From Cycas panzhihuaensis (lineage: Eukaryota > Cycadophyta): a stretch of 64,000 bases of DNA. Shown one piece after another: positions 34,860-47,798 of this stretch. Location of the stretch: assembly GCA_023213395.1 (NCBI GenBank), contig CM041465.1:107825741-107889740 (forward strand), read 5' to 3'. The notes beneath the pieces are model-generated. The model saw nothing but the letters and a program-made list of their open reading frames with translations. It had not been told where the DNA came from and searched no databases. Position 1 is the first letter of the stretch. Each line of letters starts with the position of its first letter. Made by a program: the position numbers and the translations under genes.

Positions 34860-37034
34860 TGTTGTGATCGTATTCCCCATGTTTAGGGAACAGATCCTTG
34901 TGAATTGGTTAGTCTAAATTAGGCCTTGAGGCCCGTTTAGGGGAGGAGTCATGTCAAGGGGCATCCTTGGGATGCTAGGCCCTACAACGTGAGTCATCGT
35001 GGAAGCACTCCCCATGAATAGAGCACCACTTCTTCTGAAGCGAGGGATCTGTCTTCCTCGTTTGAGAGGACTAGGCATTTCCATTCCTGGGGAGGGAAGC
35101 TTGGGTTGCTTGTTGAATTTGTTTGTTAGATGTTGGAGATGAAGGAGCTTGTAACTTGAGTTCCTTCATCGTACGTTCGAATGAATGTATGGTGGATGTG
35201 AGGGGGTCTAAGGTCTTCTCAGTTGGATGAGAAGAAGACCTCGAGGATTGTTGGGGTTTAGTATCTTTAGTTGGAGGTGGTGCCTTACGTAGCTATGAGG
35301 GCTTGAGAGGCTTCTTGAGTCTGGCATGGATCTCAATAGCCTCAAGCACTAAGCACTTGGTGATCACGGAGTCGCATGTGGTCACCCCCATTTTAAGGAC
35401 TTCCACATATACTTCAGGATAAAGTGCATTAATGAAAAGGTCTCTCTTCAACGCCTTAGGTAATGTGGCCTTAGTGGAGTGAAGAAGGTCGTGGAATCAT
35501 CGCACAAAGTCACAATTCATCTCATCGTGACCTTGTTTGAGCGATAAGTGGGATTTCATTTCACTCTCAAATGGGCGAGGTACATCAAAGTAGTTGATGA
35601 ATTCGTCCACCAATTGCTGGAATGAAAAGATAGAGTGGGCAGGGAGGCGATAAAACCACTTAAGGGCATTGCCCTACAAAGATTGTGGAAACAATTTCAT
35701 TAAGATATGGTCATAAGTCCAGTAGTCTATACATGCCATAGAAAAACTGCGCACATGTTCTACTGGGTCTTGCAAAGAAGTTCCGTCAAATCTAGGAACT
35801 TCGGTAGGATGAGGTGGCAGATTAGTTCTTAATGCCTCAATAGATAAAGGTGTTGATCTATAGTCCATGAAGGGACGTGCCATTGCCTGGACCGTAGGAT
35901 CAACGAATGATGTAGTAGGTAGTGAGCAAGGAATGGATGACGGTGGCAAATCGATCCCTCCTTGACGAAATGCCCCTTATTAGAAGGGGGCTTGAGGATA
36001 AGTGCCTTGAAAGAGAGTCGGGTTCCCTTGCAAAGGCATGGCAAAAGGGACTGTGCTAGATGGAAAAAAAGGAGGGTGCAGAACCAAGCTTTACCCATAT
36101 GGGCCACCCGTAGGTGCGGCAATCCCATATGGGTGTAGTGGGTCCACCCCATAAGCTGGGAGGTGGTTCCCTTTACCCTGCCCCTAAGGTTGAGAAGTGT
36201 AACCTGGGGGTATGTAAAAGGAAGGGCCAACAGGTTGGCTTTAAGGATATGCAGGAGTGAGTCCCATATGACTAGTGGCTGAAGAGTTAATAGGACCCAC
36301 AGGCCTACTAAAGAATGCATGTGCCACATTAGGGGATGGCACATTAGCTTAGCTAGGAAAGGGTATGCTAACTTTAACTGAGGGAAAGATATACCATGAG
36401 AAGATCTTGAAGCACTAGGACCTTGGTGAGGGATGGAAGATGCAACATTCACCCCCACGGTTGGCGGAGGGAAAGAGCGAGATGAATACGCAAGAATAAA
36501 AGGGTTACTGGTAGTAGGAGGGGCAGGCACAGATGAAGAAGGCAACAAAGGAGCAGATAAAGAGGGTGCTCCACCATGCAGAACATCTTCAAACCACCTG
36601 GGACATGATTGAAGGTGAGCCACTCAAAAGCACTCGCTTATAGCTTTGACCACGTCAGCAGGAGGGGTACCCACGTGACCATAAGAGGTGGACAGGACCT
36701 CAAATGATGTAGACCCCTCAGGGCGTCCCTCATAAGAATCACCAATCGAATGGTGAACCTCAAGAGAAAGTGAGTCTTCTACCACATGGGTAGAAGGATG
36801 GACATTGAGTGAATGATGTTGGTCGTCTAGGTAGAAAAGAGGATCTTCACCCTCATGGGTGGATCCTGGAATAGACGCAGGGAAATCATGAGTTCCTAAC
36901 GTGAATGCGTGGTAGGCCTAATCGGAAGGGTATCCTTCCATAGTTGAATTAGAATCCGATGAAGGAAGAGGACGATACCTGGGATCTTCTAACAATGGAG
37001 GTAAGCCACGTAAGCAACGAGAGAAGCATCGCAT
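34860..37034 (-). pseudogene. gag: Gag of Y
   Basis: The start at 37,034 gives MRCFSRCLR, shared with elements 0 and 2. The N-terminal half is Ser/Pro-rich. The core reads NLPPHPTEVPRFDGTSLQDP and FSMACIDYWTYDHILMKLFPQSL (35,674-35,860), followed by the gag tail to about 35,300 with stops. A KKWCSIHGECFHDDS motif at about 34,988-35,040 is the zinc-knuckle-like end. One long frame (35,829-36,623, 264 codons) switches phase halfway, so it is not the true gag frame throughout. Confidence 0.82.
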
Positions 37035-37181
37035 ACAAAGCTAACCAACACTTAGAAGAAAGAAAAGACGAGAATGAGTGCACGTTGGGCCTGCCCAACG
37101 AAGGAAATGAAGTGGGATGAACCACAAGCAAGTAGTAATACCAACAGAAAAGAGTGGAGACTAGCTCCCTTATTGGGAGAT

Positions 37182-37199
37182 CCCCAGTATGGTCGCTAG
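37182..37199 (-). other. Primer-binding site of Y
   Basis: Sense CTAGCGACCATACTGGGG, then ATCTCC, directly follows the LTR end GCATCCA. Gives the exact inner border of the 5' LTR. Confidence 0.75.
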
Positions 37200-37462
37200 T
37201 GGATGCGCATCTACGAGATAGATACCTAATTAAGTAGGAATAATGAGGGTGGTCAATGGCACTATCGAGTGCAGATAAGAACCTATGAGCAAGGCAAATA
37301 CCATGTAGGGAACCCTATGCACCAGAGCGCGAGTTTAGGATATGTGGATGGTACCTAGCTACCAAAAGACAGTTCCCTACTTCCACTAGGAAAAGAGGAG
37401 GCAGAAGAGTAGCCGGGATGGATCTTGAAGAAGGGTCCTCCCACCCTTAGATAGCTGGAAGG
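37200..37462 (-). repeat. 5' LTR of Y, left segment
   Basis: Collinear with 12,348-12,612 of the other LTR (shared AATAATGAGGGTGGTCAATGG and the ACTAGGAAAAGAGGAGGC block). It is cut after GGAAGG by element 2 and resumes at 50,364. Confidence 0.88.
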
Positions 37463-39963
37463 TGGACGCACTCACGGATAACCGCCGATCGATAGGCGCG
37501 GGGAGAGATGGTGACGAAAGCGTAGGGAAGTGGAACCTACAAGGCAAGCAACTACCACGCAGAGCGCCTGCGGCGTGAGCGAGTTCTGGATCCGCAATGG
37601 AGTATGGCTACTACTGGGTGACCCTTCACCGCCTTGAGCGAAGGGCTAAGATACGTGGGACGAACCCGGTTGACTGGGAGTAGGCCCCTCCCACCCTTGG
37701 GTGGCGGAAGGGAGAGAGAAAGAACCTAACAAGGATAGGCCAAGAACAATCCTATGCAATCTAACCTGTGTACGAGCGATGCGGGAAGCAAGGCGGTTAA
37801 GGAAGAGGGAGGAAGGGTAAGAGAGAAGAAGACTCCTACAACCTTTCCTACGAATAACAAAAGTACATGCAACAAGGCAAACAAATCGCAAAACCAATAC
37901 AAAAGGCAATTTTCCTTTTAATCTTTCGATGTTCTAATTACTAGGAAAAGAATAAAAGAAGGAAAAAGACCGTGGGTGCGAGGAACAAAGCGTGCACCGG
38001 GCCAAGGCGTGAGAGATGGCGTAGCCTTCAGAAGAGCACCCAACCACTCGCGCAGCTGGATGTGAAATGTAGCGAAGTTTAAATGGGCTTCCTTACCTTC
38101 CTGTGAAAAGTAAATGCGATAATCAAGGAAGGAAAGAAACGCTAACTAGCAAATGAGATAGCATAAAATATGACACATGCAAGGGACGCCACTGGAAGGG
38201 GGCAACGGGCAACGCTCTCCAGGCCCCGAGTACTGTAAGCAACAAAGGTCTCCTCTTGCCGAGGGAGAACACCTATATGCAACACAAAGATCTAGCAATA
38301 TATGTCTAGCAACATAAACGAGAGTCTAAATGTACATGCATCAAGTTAGTCCAATAAGGAAAATACCAAAGAAGAACGATCCAAATGAAAGGAAACAACA
38401 AGGTAAGCTCCTGAGTGGCCTACCGCCCGCAAATGGTGCCCAAACCTCTCCCCAAGAGCCACGGGCAGCGAGGAGAAAGTCAAGACTCAAGGTCGGAAAA
38501 CTACCGCAAGAAGGGGCAAGAAAGACTCAAAGACACCCACGGGAACCGGATGCTACGGGAGCAAACCGCAACCGGGAGCAAAGGTGGAGAAGAACCCGCG
38601 GTTGGGGCCTATGGATGGCACCCAAACTGAATAAAGGGTCCCAAATCGGCCGCAACTTGTGACTACCGGTTTGGGCAACTAAGGGAGCCTTCAACCCTTG
38701 TTTGCAAGCCAAGAGTAGCACGGGCGAGAGGGAGGCTTTGAGGGCCTTGAGCCGCTTAGGAGCGTGGAAGGTGGTGCGAATCCACCCAGCCTCCGTCCCA
38801 AAGCCTATGCAACCTCAACGCCGCCTTGGACAAAGAAACGCAGTAAGAAGCAGAGGGAGAGTGGTACAGTTAGCCTCAAGAGGGAGGAAAACCAACTCTC
38901 AAGCAACAAATGAGAACAAATAAGTCAAGTGTAAATATCACCAAAACAAATACAAAGTGAAGAGTACTGAAAGGGAGGCAAGGGATTTGCCACCCAAAAG
39001 ATGGTCAAGAAGGGCCGGAACAAATTTCAGATTGAATAGAGCAGTGGGGGCCCTGCTATGGAGGTGGAACGGGAAACACCTGCAAACGGGGAACTCGTGG
39101 ACCGTCTGGGTAGAAAATACTGAAACCGCTTCAAAGGAGCCCTCCATGCTTTGAGGGCCGAGAGAATGTCTCACCAAGCCAAAGGAGAGTCGCCAGATGA
39201 AGAGTGCAGTCCATTGCAGCAGCAAAAATAGAAGAGAGCAGAGCAGAGAGTGTTCCTCCCGAGAGTAAATCCAAAAGTGAGTAAAAGAACCTTGAAAACG
39301 AGCCAAAAGGTGTTGAAGTACTAAAGCAAAACCCTAAAGTACGCGAATAGGTACCTACCGGGAGGAGAAAAGGCTGAACCACGCGGGCGCTCGCAATAAA
39401 TGCGAAATTGCCATGGCGGATTTTAAAACAAACAGAGATAACATCACGGAAACTTTAGCTGATCTGAATATTCCAAATGCATCAAAAATCCGGCAGATCA
39501 CAAGATTACTGCATCGCAAGATTACGGCCAGATGCACTGAGACACAAATGGGGCCCGCCAACCGTCCAGCCGGGGCAAACTACCGAAAAGGCTAAAGGAC
39601 AACTAAAACACCCACCCAGAGCAAACAAGCCAAGAAACGCCCACGGAGCGTAAATAGGACCCCAAATGAGGTGGCAAGCTAACCAAGCGACGATGAGACA
39701 TCACACGGTGGAGGTGGCGCAAACCCTGGATCCAGGAGAGAGGAGGGCGATGCGGAAGTAATACGGTTACCAAGGTGCCACACTCGCTAAGAGTGTGCCC
39801 TCGCTATAGTCGTCATAGTTAAACATAGGTGTGGACGACGACCGTGCCGCCCACAAAGTCATACGCATGCAAATATGTAAGGCATAATCAAGACATAAAA
39901 GTGATGATAATGCTAGAGACATACCGCACTTAGAAAGTGATTCCATTCCCTAAGCCGGAAACA
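37463..39963 (-). repeat. 3' LTR of element 2
   Basis: Sense start TGTTTCCGGCTT, sense end GTGAGTGCGTCCA; 2,501 bp. The sense end matches GTGAAAGCGTCA of element 1. Differences from the other LTR are mostly short gaps, for example TACCGCACTTAGAAAG against TACCTGCACTTACCTGAG. Confidence 0.9.
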
Positions 39964-40139
39964 TCGCGTGGAGCCTCGCCGATCACGATGGCGATCGGCA
40001 ACACAATCAAGCAAGCACATGTGTATATAGATATATCAATCAAGATCGATCAAGATCGGCAAGGGTGCGATGAGTGTCGTGGCGAACGCTGTGGATACGA
40101 AGCGGTGGAGACAACATAGGCCGCTTATGAGCCACCGAA

Positions 40140-40560
40140 ACCGATCGGGAGAAAGAGACAAAGTGGCCAAGGATGAGGCGAACAAGGCTATCCGCCTCAA
40201 AGATTGAGAGCCCGAGGATATGGCCGGATATCAACAGAAGAGAAACGCCGAGGGATCCGCTACAGAAGCAAGAGTCCTCAAGTGAGGCATCACACCCAGA
40301 GACCCGGGTGAGATGAGACACCACAACTTGAGAGTCGCAGAGCAAAACAATGGGTCCGCGATGGAAACGAAGGGCATCGGAAGGGCTTCGATGACACTGT
40401 GATACTCGGCTTCATTGTTGGTAGCCTCCGGAGGAAGATCCTGAGCGAGGAGGTCATAACTGTAAGGGTCATGGAGAATCCACGCAGTGAAGGTTCAGGG
40501 TTACCGCGCTTCCGCCCGTCAGAAAGATGTGTATGCACATAGGTGACACAAAATCCAAGC
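40140..40560 (-). pseudogene. pol: Second RNase H of element 2
   Basis: SDGRKRGNPEPSLRGFS (first Asp kept), a shifted LPTMKPS frame covering the TNNEAEY motif, sequence for CDSQVVVSHL in another frame, and FEADSLVRLILGHF (last Asp). It lies between the integrase spacer and the 3' LTR, as in Y and element 1. Confidence 0.78.
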
Positions 40561-41205
40561 AGATGATCTGATGAAGGCAACACTTAGAAAATGCATAACA
40601 GTGGCCAAGGGTAGGAGGACCTAGCAATGAGGCGCCCAGAGCGGGCCACAGCAGAGGACATGGATGGATAGTTTGGCGGAGGAAAGCACGGCCTGTGGGG
40701 TCATATATAGGACCATATGATTGTACCCCTCGCAAGGACACCGCTTCCAGTGATGTACGATGACAAGATTTTGATATGTATATATGCATGGGGTGAGTGT
40801 TATGTTGTGTAGTAGGTGATTCATGTTATGAATATTTTATTGTATGATGCACACGTTTCCTTCCATGTATAACCACACACCTAACAGGGGCACACACACA
40901 TGCCGTGAGCGGGACGACATGGAGGTGTGAGGTTAGGAAGGTATGCATACATGTCCGCAGGAGAGCATAACGGATATGCGAAGGAAACGCCTGACAGAAA
41001 GAGGGGCAACAATGCCCAAGCGCCCTCCCGCTGGGAGATGCCCAAGCGAGAGGACCAAGGTTCCCAAGAGAATACGGAACGCGGGTTCCGCTGACGAACC
41101 GTAGAGACAAAGCGGGTCCATCTTAAATAGCCATTCTACACGCTGGGAAGAATGGGGACAACCTAAGATGGTAGTTTAGGCTCGCTTTGAAAGGCGAGGG
41201 ATCGC
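40561..41205. other. Spacer between integrase and second RNase H of element 2
   Basis: Non-coding and collinear with 29,749-30,410. The junction where Y's 3-kb antisense block should lie is near 40,630-40,685, where TAGGAGGACCTAGCAATGAGG (matching Y near 15,880) is followed within about 60 bases by GGAAAGCACGGCCTG (matching Y near 18,908). Confidence 0.65.
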
Positions 41206-42320
41206 CAAGGGTCAATCGTGAAACTTAAGGAACATCCCATTAACGGCTTTCTCAAATTCGAGCCCCTCCAGGGTGGCTATCCTATAGGCACCATTATCGA
41301 GAGATTCGATAATGACAAAAGGACCGACCCACCGTGGTTGGAATTTGGTCAAACGGTCATGGAGATATTCGAGCTTGAGGACATAGTCCCCAGGAAACAA
41401 AGGGCGGAACGCAGTGTTTATCGTGGGCCCTTTGTGTTCGGGCTTTGATGCTAGGTTAGCCCGATAGCGCTAAGCTGCCTCTCATCCAAAGCTTCGAGGT
41501 CCAGAAAGGCGTGCGACGGATCGACTCATCGTCGATGAAACCTCAAGGAGACTCGCAGGAAGGAATCTCCCCCTCCACTGGGCGTACCGCCTCGGTCCGT
41601 AGACCGTGGAGAACGGGTCATTCCTGTGAATCTGACGGAAGTACGATAAGCCCATAAGGCGGAGGGCAGCTGAAGGTGCCAATCCCTTTGGGATTGACCG
41701 ACGGCTTTCTTGAGAATGTTGATAAGAGTCTTGTTAAAAGACTCCACCTGGCCATTTGCCTGAGGGTAGTAAGGAGAGGAAGTCTTATGGGAGATTTTAA
41801 ACTTCTCGCAAAGCTCATCCACCTCCTTATTACAAAAGGGGGTTCCATTGTCGCAATCGTGACATCCTAATCCAAGCGCAAATGATGTGCTGATAGATGA
41901 ATGTGGCAATCGTTTTGCCGGGGGTAGTGATCAAAGGGATGGCCTCCGCCCATTTGGTAAAATACTCCGTGGCGCTAAGATGAACTTGTGTCATGACGAC
42001 GAAGGCGGGAAATAGCCCCGATGAGGTCTAATCCCCACTGAGCGAAAGGCCATGGCGAAACAATAGGGTGCAAAGTCTCGAAAGGCACATGGGAAATGTA
42101 GGCATGCTCGACATCGCCGACATTTCAAAGATAAAGGCGTATGCCTTTAAAAGAGATGGCCAAAAGTAGCCCATACGAGGATCCTCTCGAGCCATAGATC
42201 GCCCCCAAAGTGACCCCCACAAATGCCGGTGGCATTCGCACCGGTCGGCCGCCACGGTGACGCAATGACGGAGAAGGATCCCATCGAAGGACCTCTTGTA
42301 CAATACCGCCCACGAGGAGG
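41206..42320 (-). pseudogene. pol: Integrase of element 2
   Basis: LYKRSFDGILLRH starts the zinc-finger region (about 42,300), followed by MGYFWPSLLKAYAFIF. The core has NGTPFCNKEVDELCEKFKIS, SSPYYPQANGQVESFNKTLI (catalytic Glu) and DWHLQLPSALWAYRTS. The tail is LKLEYLHDRLTKFQPRWVGP and ends GMFLK near 41,212. The first Asp and the Asp before NGTPF lie across frameshifts. Same enzyme as 19,512-20,700. Confidence 0.82.
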
Positions 42321-42659
42321 TATTGCCGAGCGTAAGTCCTGATGCTAGATTTAACTTTGTTACTAGTGCTCGGGCGGTATTGCCGCGTGAGATACCGTGA
42401 CTATGTCACCGCACCACTCATTGTCGGTGAGTGGATGGGACGAACTCCCTGATCGCCGGATAGACTCATCGGGAGAGAGTCATCAACGGAGTATCAAAGG
42501 AGTTAGGGATAGGGGTGTTCTGCAAGTTTCTACCACTATCATGCCCTTCTTTGATTTCCTGTTAACGATAAGGAGATCAAATTCTTGGAGTAGGACCCAA
42601 CGATCACCCCTACCCGGCCAAGTCCGAACGAGTTAGTAAGTATCTCAAGGGATCGATTG

Positions 42660-43800
42660 AATGATCACCTTGGTAGTATTGCCGAGCAAGTAATGCCTAA
42701 ACTTCTTGGTCGCAGAGACCAAGGAGAGACATTCCTTCTCAAGGGAATAGTTAAATCTCGGCACCACAAGGGTACGATCGATGAAATATATAGCCTCTCG
42801 GGCCTCGAGTCATCCTCCCGAGCGAGCATAGCCCAAGGACTCGCCACCGAGGTATACAAAACGAAGGGCCTATCGACCTGGGAGGCGCCAACGTAGGAGC
42901 GGCCGTGGCTTCCTCGAGTCCTTCAAGGCCTTTTGGGTCTTGTCACTGTGCAAAAGGAGCCCCTTCTTCAACAGTTCGTAAGGGGTTTAGCATTCACAGT
43001 AGTCCGCCAGGAAGCGCCTAAGGAAACCGAGCCTACCTAGAAACGACTTGATCCGCCGCTGAGTTCTAGGAGGCGATGTCGAGGATCGCCCGACTTTGTC
43101 GTGGTCGATCCGAATTTTGTTTGGATACAAGGAACCCAAGGAGTTTACCCGGTGACGCCAAACACACATTTGAGCGATTAAGATCGACGTGATACTCGCG
43201 ATCGTGAGAAGATGGCACGCAAGTCAAGGGTGATGGGCTCACGCGAGAAAGACCCATCATATCGTCCATGAAGACCTCCAACGTGTCGTTGATGAGGTCA
43301 TGGAAGATGAAGTGCATGGCTCTTTGATATGTAGCACCTGCATTTTTAAGGCCAAAGGGCATCGCCTTGTAGGCGAAGGTACCCAGTGGAGTAGTGAAGG
43401 CCGCCTTATGGCGGCCTTCGGGAAATCAATTTGGTTGTAATCGAGAAGCCATCCATTAAGGACATCACTGAATCCGGCAAGGCGATCAATGATTTGATCT
43501 AAGAAGGGTAGGAAATTGTCCTTAGGACAAGCGTTGTTGATATCGCGGAAATCGACGATATGCGATTGCCCCGCTCTTTTGGCAACGGAACAATATTAGA
43601 GACCCACTTAGGGTAATCAATAGAAGTAACAAGCCCAAAGATCCGAAGCTTTTCAACCTCCATCTTGACGGCCAGAGAGCTTCGGTGAAGAGGACGCCGC
43701 TTCGGGCGCATGTGACGGCGCCGTGAAGGGTGGTGAGGTTATGGGTGACAATCGAGGGTCGATTCCCTTCATGTCAAGATAATCCCACGCGAAAATGTCT
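42660..43800 (-). pseudogene. pol: Reverse transcriptase and first RNase H of element 2
   Basis: KMEVEKL and LVTSIDYPKWVSNIVPLPK open RT; MPFGLKNAGATYQRAMHF and EVFMDDMMGLSR (about 43,257-43,274) give the palm with the Asp pair; GKLLGFLVSKQ and SFLGRLGFLRRFLAD follow. In the RNase H part the first Asp site again reads YTSVASPWAMLARED, as in Y, so the missing Asp is a family trait. Frames shift several times. Confidence 0.82.
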
Positions 43801-44649
43801 CGAAATTCTCGGAACAAGGGAATATTCCCTAATCTCATCAGAGAGCATTCCGCCCCAACCCTAATGACCTTGCTCGGCCAAGACTACGCCTTGAATTCCC
43901 CCATGCACATGGCATTGCCCTCTTCAAAGTGAAGAGGGCAAGATCAACGGGAGGAGGAGGAATAGGAGAGGGATCGGATCCGAGCGTGATCCGATCGCAA
44001 GGATCTTCCTGACCGAGCTTGGTGACCAAGGCGATTAGGTGCAAGGCCCGCTAGGTGTTTCCAAAGAGGCTTCATCATCCTCGAAATAGTCCACCCCATG
44101 GATGACCTTACTTCGAGTAGAAGAAGCGCTAGAAGGGAAAGGAGCAACGGGACCGGGGTGATCATCGGATCGCTCAACTCCTTCATGGAACCAAGGAAAA
44201 ACAGAAAGAGGCTCCTCGAGAGGAGCGAAAGGCAATTCCTCAAAACCATCACCTGCGGGGGGTAATGAAAAAGAAGAACTGACGGCGGGCGGGTCAGCAC
44301 GAGCGATGGTGTGTGACACGCACGAGGGGCTAGTCTCACCAACGAGAGGTTCCGAACGAGGGTCTAGAGCGAGACAGTACGACCCATTGGCGCGAAGGAA
44401 AGAAATGGGTGGAGACAACCTCGCTCGCTAAGCGATTCATCATCACGAACGAAGCAAGGTACCCATAACTTCCGACGCCAATAGGGGCAAAACGCGCGAG
44501 ACTAGGAAGGGAAGATGTGGGATCTTCTTCTGACGGATTGGGTATACCAATTGAACAAGCCGAGGCGTGAGTGGGTGAACCTTGGTTTGCCGAATTGGCA
44601 TAACGAGTTTGTTTGGCAAAGGGCGCTCACGGAACCACTCTCATTCGTC

Positions 44650-45400
44650 CGTCATGGACGAATTTAAGCCGCCCCAAAGGGTCGAACACACGGCCCCATT
44701 TGGTCGAGCCATGGGCGACCTAGAAGGAGGTTGTAATCCACGCCAACGCCGAGGACTACAACATCGGCAAGAAGAACAGCTTTTACCCCCAAGGGTGAGC
44801 GGAATCGCGATGCATCCAAGAGGGGTCTTCGCCACCGTCATACCTGGCATCGCCAGTGAACGGGTTCCAAGCGTAGATACCAAGCTCTTGCATAACGCGC
44901 AAGGGCATGGCATCGATGTAAGAGCCGCTGTCGACAGCTCTTCTGAGGGTACAATCAGCGATCGATCGTGATGGTGAATGGGAAGTTCCACCGACGCTCC
45001 TGCTCACGGAGGAAGATCCTTAGGATCGAAGGAAATAGTGGGTCCGCCACCTGGGCGACGCCCAAAGCGTGGACAGGCACATCACTCGATCCTAAAGCTT
45101 CGAGGAGGAGGGCCCGCTGCTCGGGATAACTCCTCAGAACGTCCATCAAGGACATTCCTGCGGCGATCGTATGGAGCTCGTCCACGACAGAGAAGGGTTT
45201 ACCCTTCCTGGGGTTGGGTAAGTGCCCTTCGAAAGCCGTGAACGACCCCAAGCATGTGAATAGCCTTGGGGAAAGAGGGATTGGAGGAAGGGTCTCCTAA
45301 GGATCCAAGGAACCAAGAACCCAGCCCCGCCCGCTTCCTTAGCGCTTGAGATCTCGTAAGGGCGAAAGTCTGAGTTGCTTCAAGCAACCGAATCACCTTC
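44650..45400 (-). pseudogene. pol: Protease region of element 2
   Basis: KPFSVVDELHTIAAGMSLMD and SYPEQRALLLEALGSSDV precede RRWNFPFTITID and CTLRRAVDSGSYIDAMPLR. The active-site triad reads DSG in this copy. MGAVCSTLWG ends the domain near 44,690. Short frameshifts occur throughout. The 43,840-44,640 stretch is the protease-RT linker (GDGFEELPFAPLEEP, HGVDYFEDDEASLE). Confidence 0.75.
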
Positions 45401-45559
45401 TTCCCCTATTCCGGGTCGTGAAGGCGACGGAGTACTGGCCAGGAGAACGAGAAGAGGAAGAAGAGTTAAGGCGCCCTTCCCTTTGTCACGGAAGGGCGGG
45501 ATCGTGTGATCTTCCTGCTACAGTTGTTCTTGGTTTGGGGTTGCATCATGTTCCCCATG

Positions 45560-47627
45560 TTTAGGAACGGATCCTTGTGAACAAAGTTGGTCTAGATTAG
45601 GCCTTGAGGCCCGCTTTGGGAGAGGAATCGCCGAGGGGCATCCTTTGATGCCGGGCCCTACAACGTGAATCGTCATGGAAGCAATCCCCATGAATGGAAC
45701 ACCACTTCTTCTCAAGCGAGGGCCGGACCTTCTCGCTTGGGAGGATCGGGCTCCCATTCCCGGAAGAGGAGCTTGGGTAGTTTGTTGGACTTGTTTGTTT
45801 GAAGTAGGAGACGAAGGACCTTGAAGCTTGAGCTCTTTCATCAGACGCCGAACGAGCGATAAACCGAGGTGAGGGGATCTAAGGTCCTCTCGGAGGATGA
45901 GAGGAAGACCGCGTACCGGTGAGAAGGTTTAGCGCCTTTGGTAGGGGTGGTGCCTCACGGCCAGTGAGGGCTTAAGAGGTTTCGAGACCACTTGGATCTC
46001 AATAGCCTCCAACGCCAAGCACTTGGCGATCACGGAATCACACGTGGTCGCCCCATCTCGAGGACTTCCACGTGACTTCGGACGAAGCGCATTGACAACA
46101 GTCCCGCTCACCTCCCGCAAAGTCGCCTTGGTGGAGTGAAGCATCGTGGAATCGCTGGCACAAAGTCACGATTCATCTCATCGTGACCTTGTTTGAGCGA
46201 GAGAAGGGATTTCATCCCGCCTCGAATGGGCGAGCTACATCAAAGTAATTGATGAACTCGCCCACCAATCCGGAATGAATAGATCGAGTGGGCGGTGGAG
46301 ACGATAAAACCATTTAAGGGCGCCACCGCAAGGATCGAGGAAAGAGTTTCATCAAAATATGGTCAGAAGCCCAAGAATCGATGCATGCCATAGAAACTAC
46401 GGACATGCTCCGGGTTCCATGACGAAGTCCCATCAATCTAGGAACTTCAGGAGGATGAGGCGGCAAGTTGGTTCGCAACGCCAACCGAGAGAGGGGTTGA
46501 CCTAAAGTCCACGAAGGCGCGCCTTGCTCGAACCGTAGGATCAACGAACGCCGAAGTGGGTGGCGCGGCAAGGAGGCGGATGGGGGTAGGACACCCATCC
46601 TCCTTGAGGAACCACCCTCACGACAAGGGGCGTGAAAAGGGCGCCTGAAGGGAGTCGGATTCCCTTGCGAAGGCACAACGGATGGAACTGCATTGGATGG
46701 CGGACAAGAGGGATGCGGAACCGGGTTCTACCCATACGGGCCACCCGTAGGTGGGGCCATTCCGTATGGGTGTAGCGGATCCACCCCATAAACAGGAAGA
46801 CGGCTTCTACCCCGCCCCTCAAGGTTGAGAAGTATACCGGGGAACGTAGAAAGAAGCACCAACGCTACTGGGTTGGAGGATGCGTGGAACGAATCCCATC
46901 CGACCGGCTACTGGAAGGCTAGCAGGCGACTAGGCCTACTAGGAGCGCATGTGCCGATTGGGGACGGACATTAGTTGGATCGAACGCATGCTAACCCCCA
47001 CCGAGGGACAGACATTATCGCGGAGAAGGCCCTAAGGCATTAGGGCCTTGATAAGGGATGGAAGGTGCCACACGTGCCCCCACCGCAGAAACGAATGGGG
47101 CGACGCAGAGGGCACGAAAGGGTTTGTTGTCACAGAAAGGCGACGAGGACGAAGCGTGAGGGGAAGAGCGAGGAGGAAGAGGCTCCCTGCGCAGACACCC
47201 TCAAGCCATTCAGACGTGGTTGAGAGCATGCCGCACGGCATCCGCCAAGAGCCTCAAGCACGCCAATGTGAGGAGTCCCCACATACCCATAAGAGGTGAT
47301 CGGGACCTCGAACAAGGCATGTCCATCGAAGGTTCCTCATAAAATCGCCATCGCGTGGCAATCCTCGGGAGGAACGGATCCTCTACTGGCCGGTAGAAGG
47401 ATGAGGAGCACAAGAAAGGTGTTGATCGATTGGGTAGTAAAGGAGTCGCCACCCTCTTGGGTGGACTCGAATGATGTAAGGAAGAGCTTGGGTTTCCATA
47501 ACCAAGCGTGGTAGGTCCAATCGAAGAGTACCCTTCCATAGTCGGACGGATCCGACGAGGCAAGAAGGTCAGACTCGGGGTCTTCTAATAAAGGGGTAGA
47601 CCGCAAACGACGAGAAAGCAGGCGCAT
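45560..47627 (-). pseudogene. gag: Gag of element 2
   Basis: The start at 47,627 gives MRLLSRRLRSTPLLEDPES, collinear with element 1. Core: NLPPHPPEVPR, VSMACIDSWASDHILMKLFP (about 46,330-46,400) and a shifted HST-KATL segment near 46,130. The zinc-knuckle-like WCSIHGDCFHDDS equivalent lies at about 45,660-45,712. Several indels; no uninterrupted frame. Confidence 0.8.
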
Positions 47628-47780
47628 GTAAGGTCGACCGAGCGATGTCGAGGAAAAGAGAAGGAATGGTATAATACGCTGCTGGGGGCGCCAACGTGGA
47701 GGTCAAGACAGTATAGAAAGGATCACACAGAGTAGCAAAACCAACCGAAGAGAGCGAGACTAGCTCCCTTCTTGGCAATC

Positions 47781-47798
47781 CCAAGTATGGTCGCTGGG
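47781..47798 (-). other. Primer-binding site of element 2
   Basis: Sense CCCAGCGACCATACTTGG directly follows the LTR end (..CTGGCCCA). It corresponds to Y's site at 37,182-37,199. Confidence 0.68.

Noticed and set aside
35829-36623. 264-codon frame as a separate gene
   Set aside because: It overlaps gag of Y and switches between the true gag register and a neighbouring one; the related copies do not keep it open.
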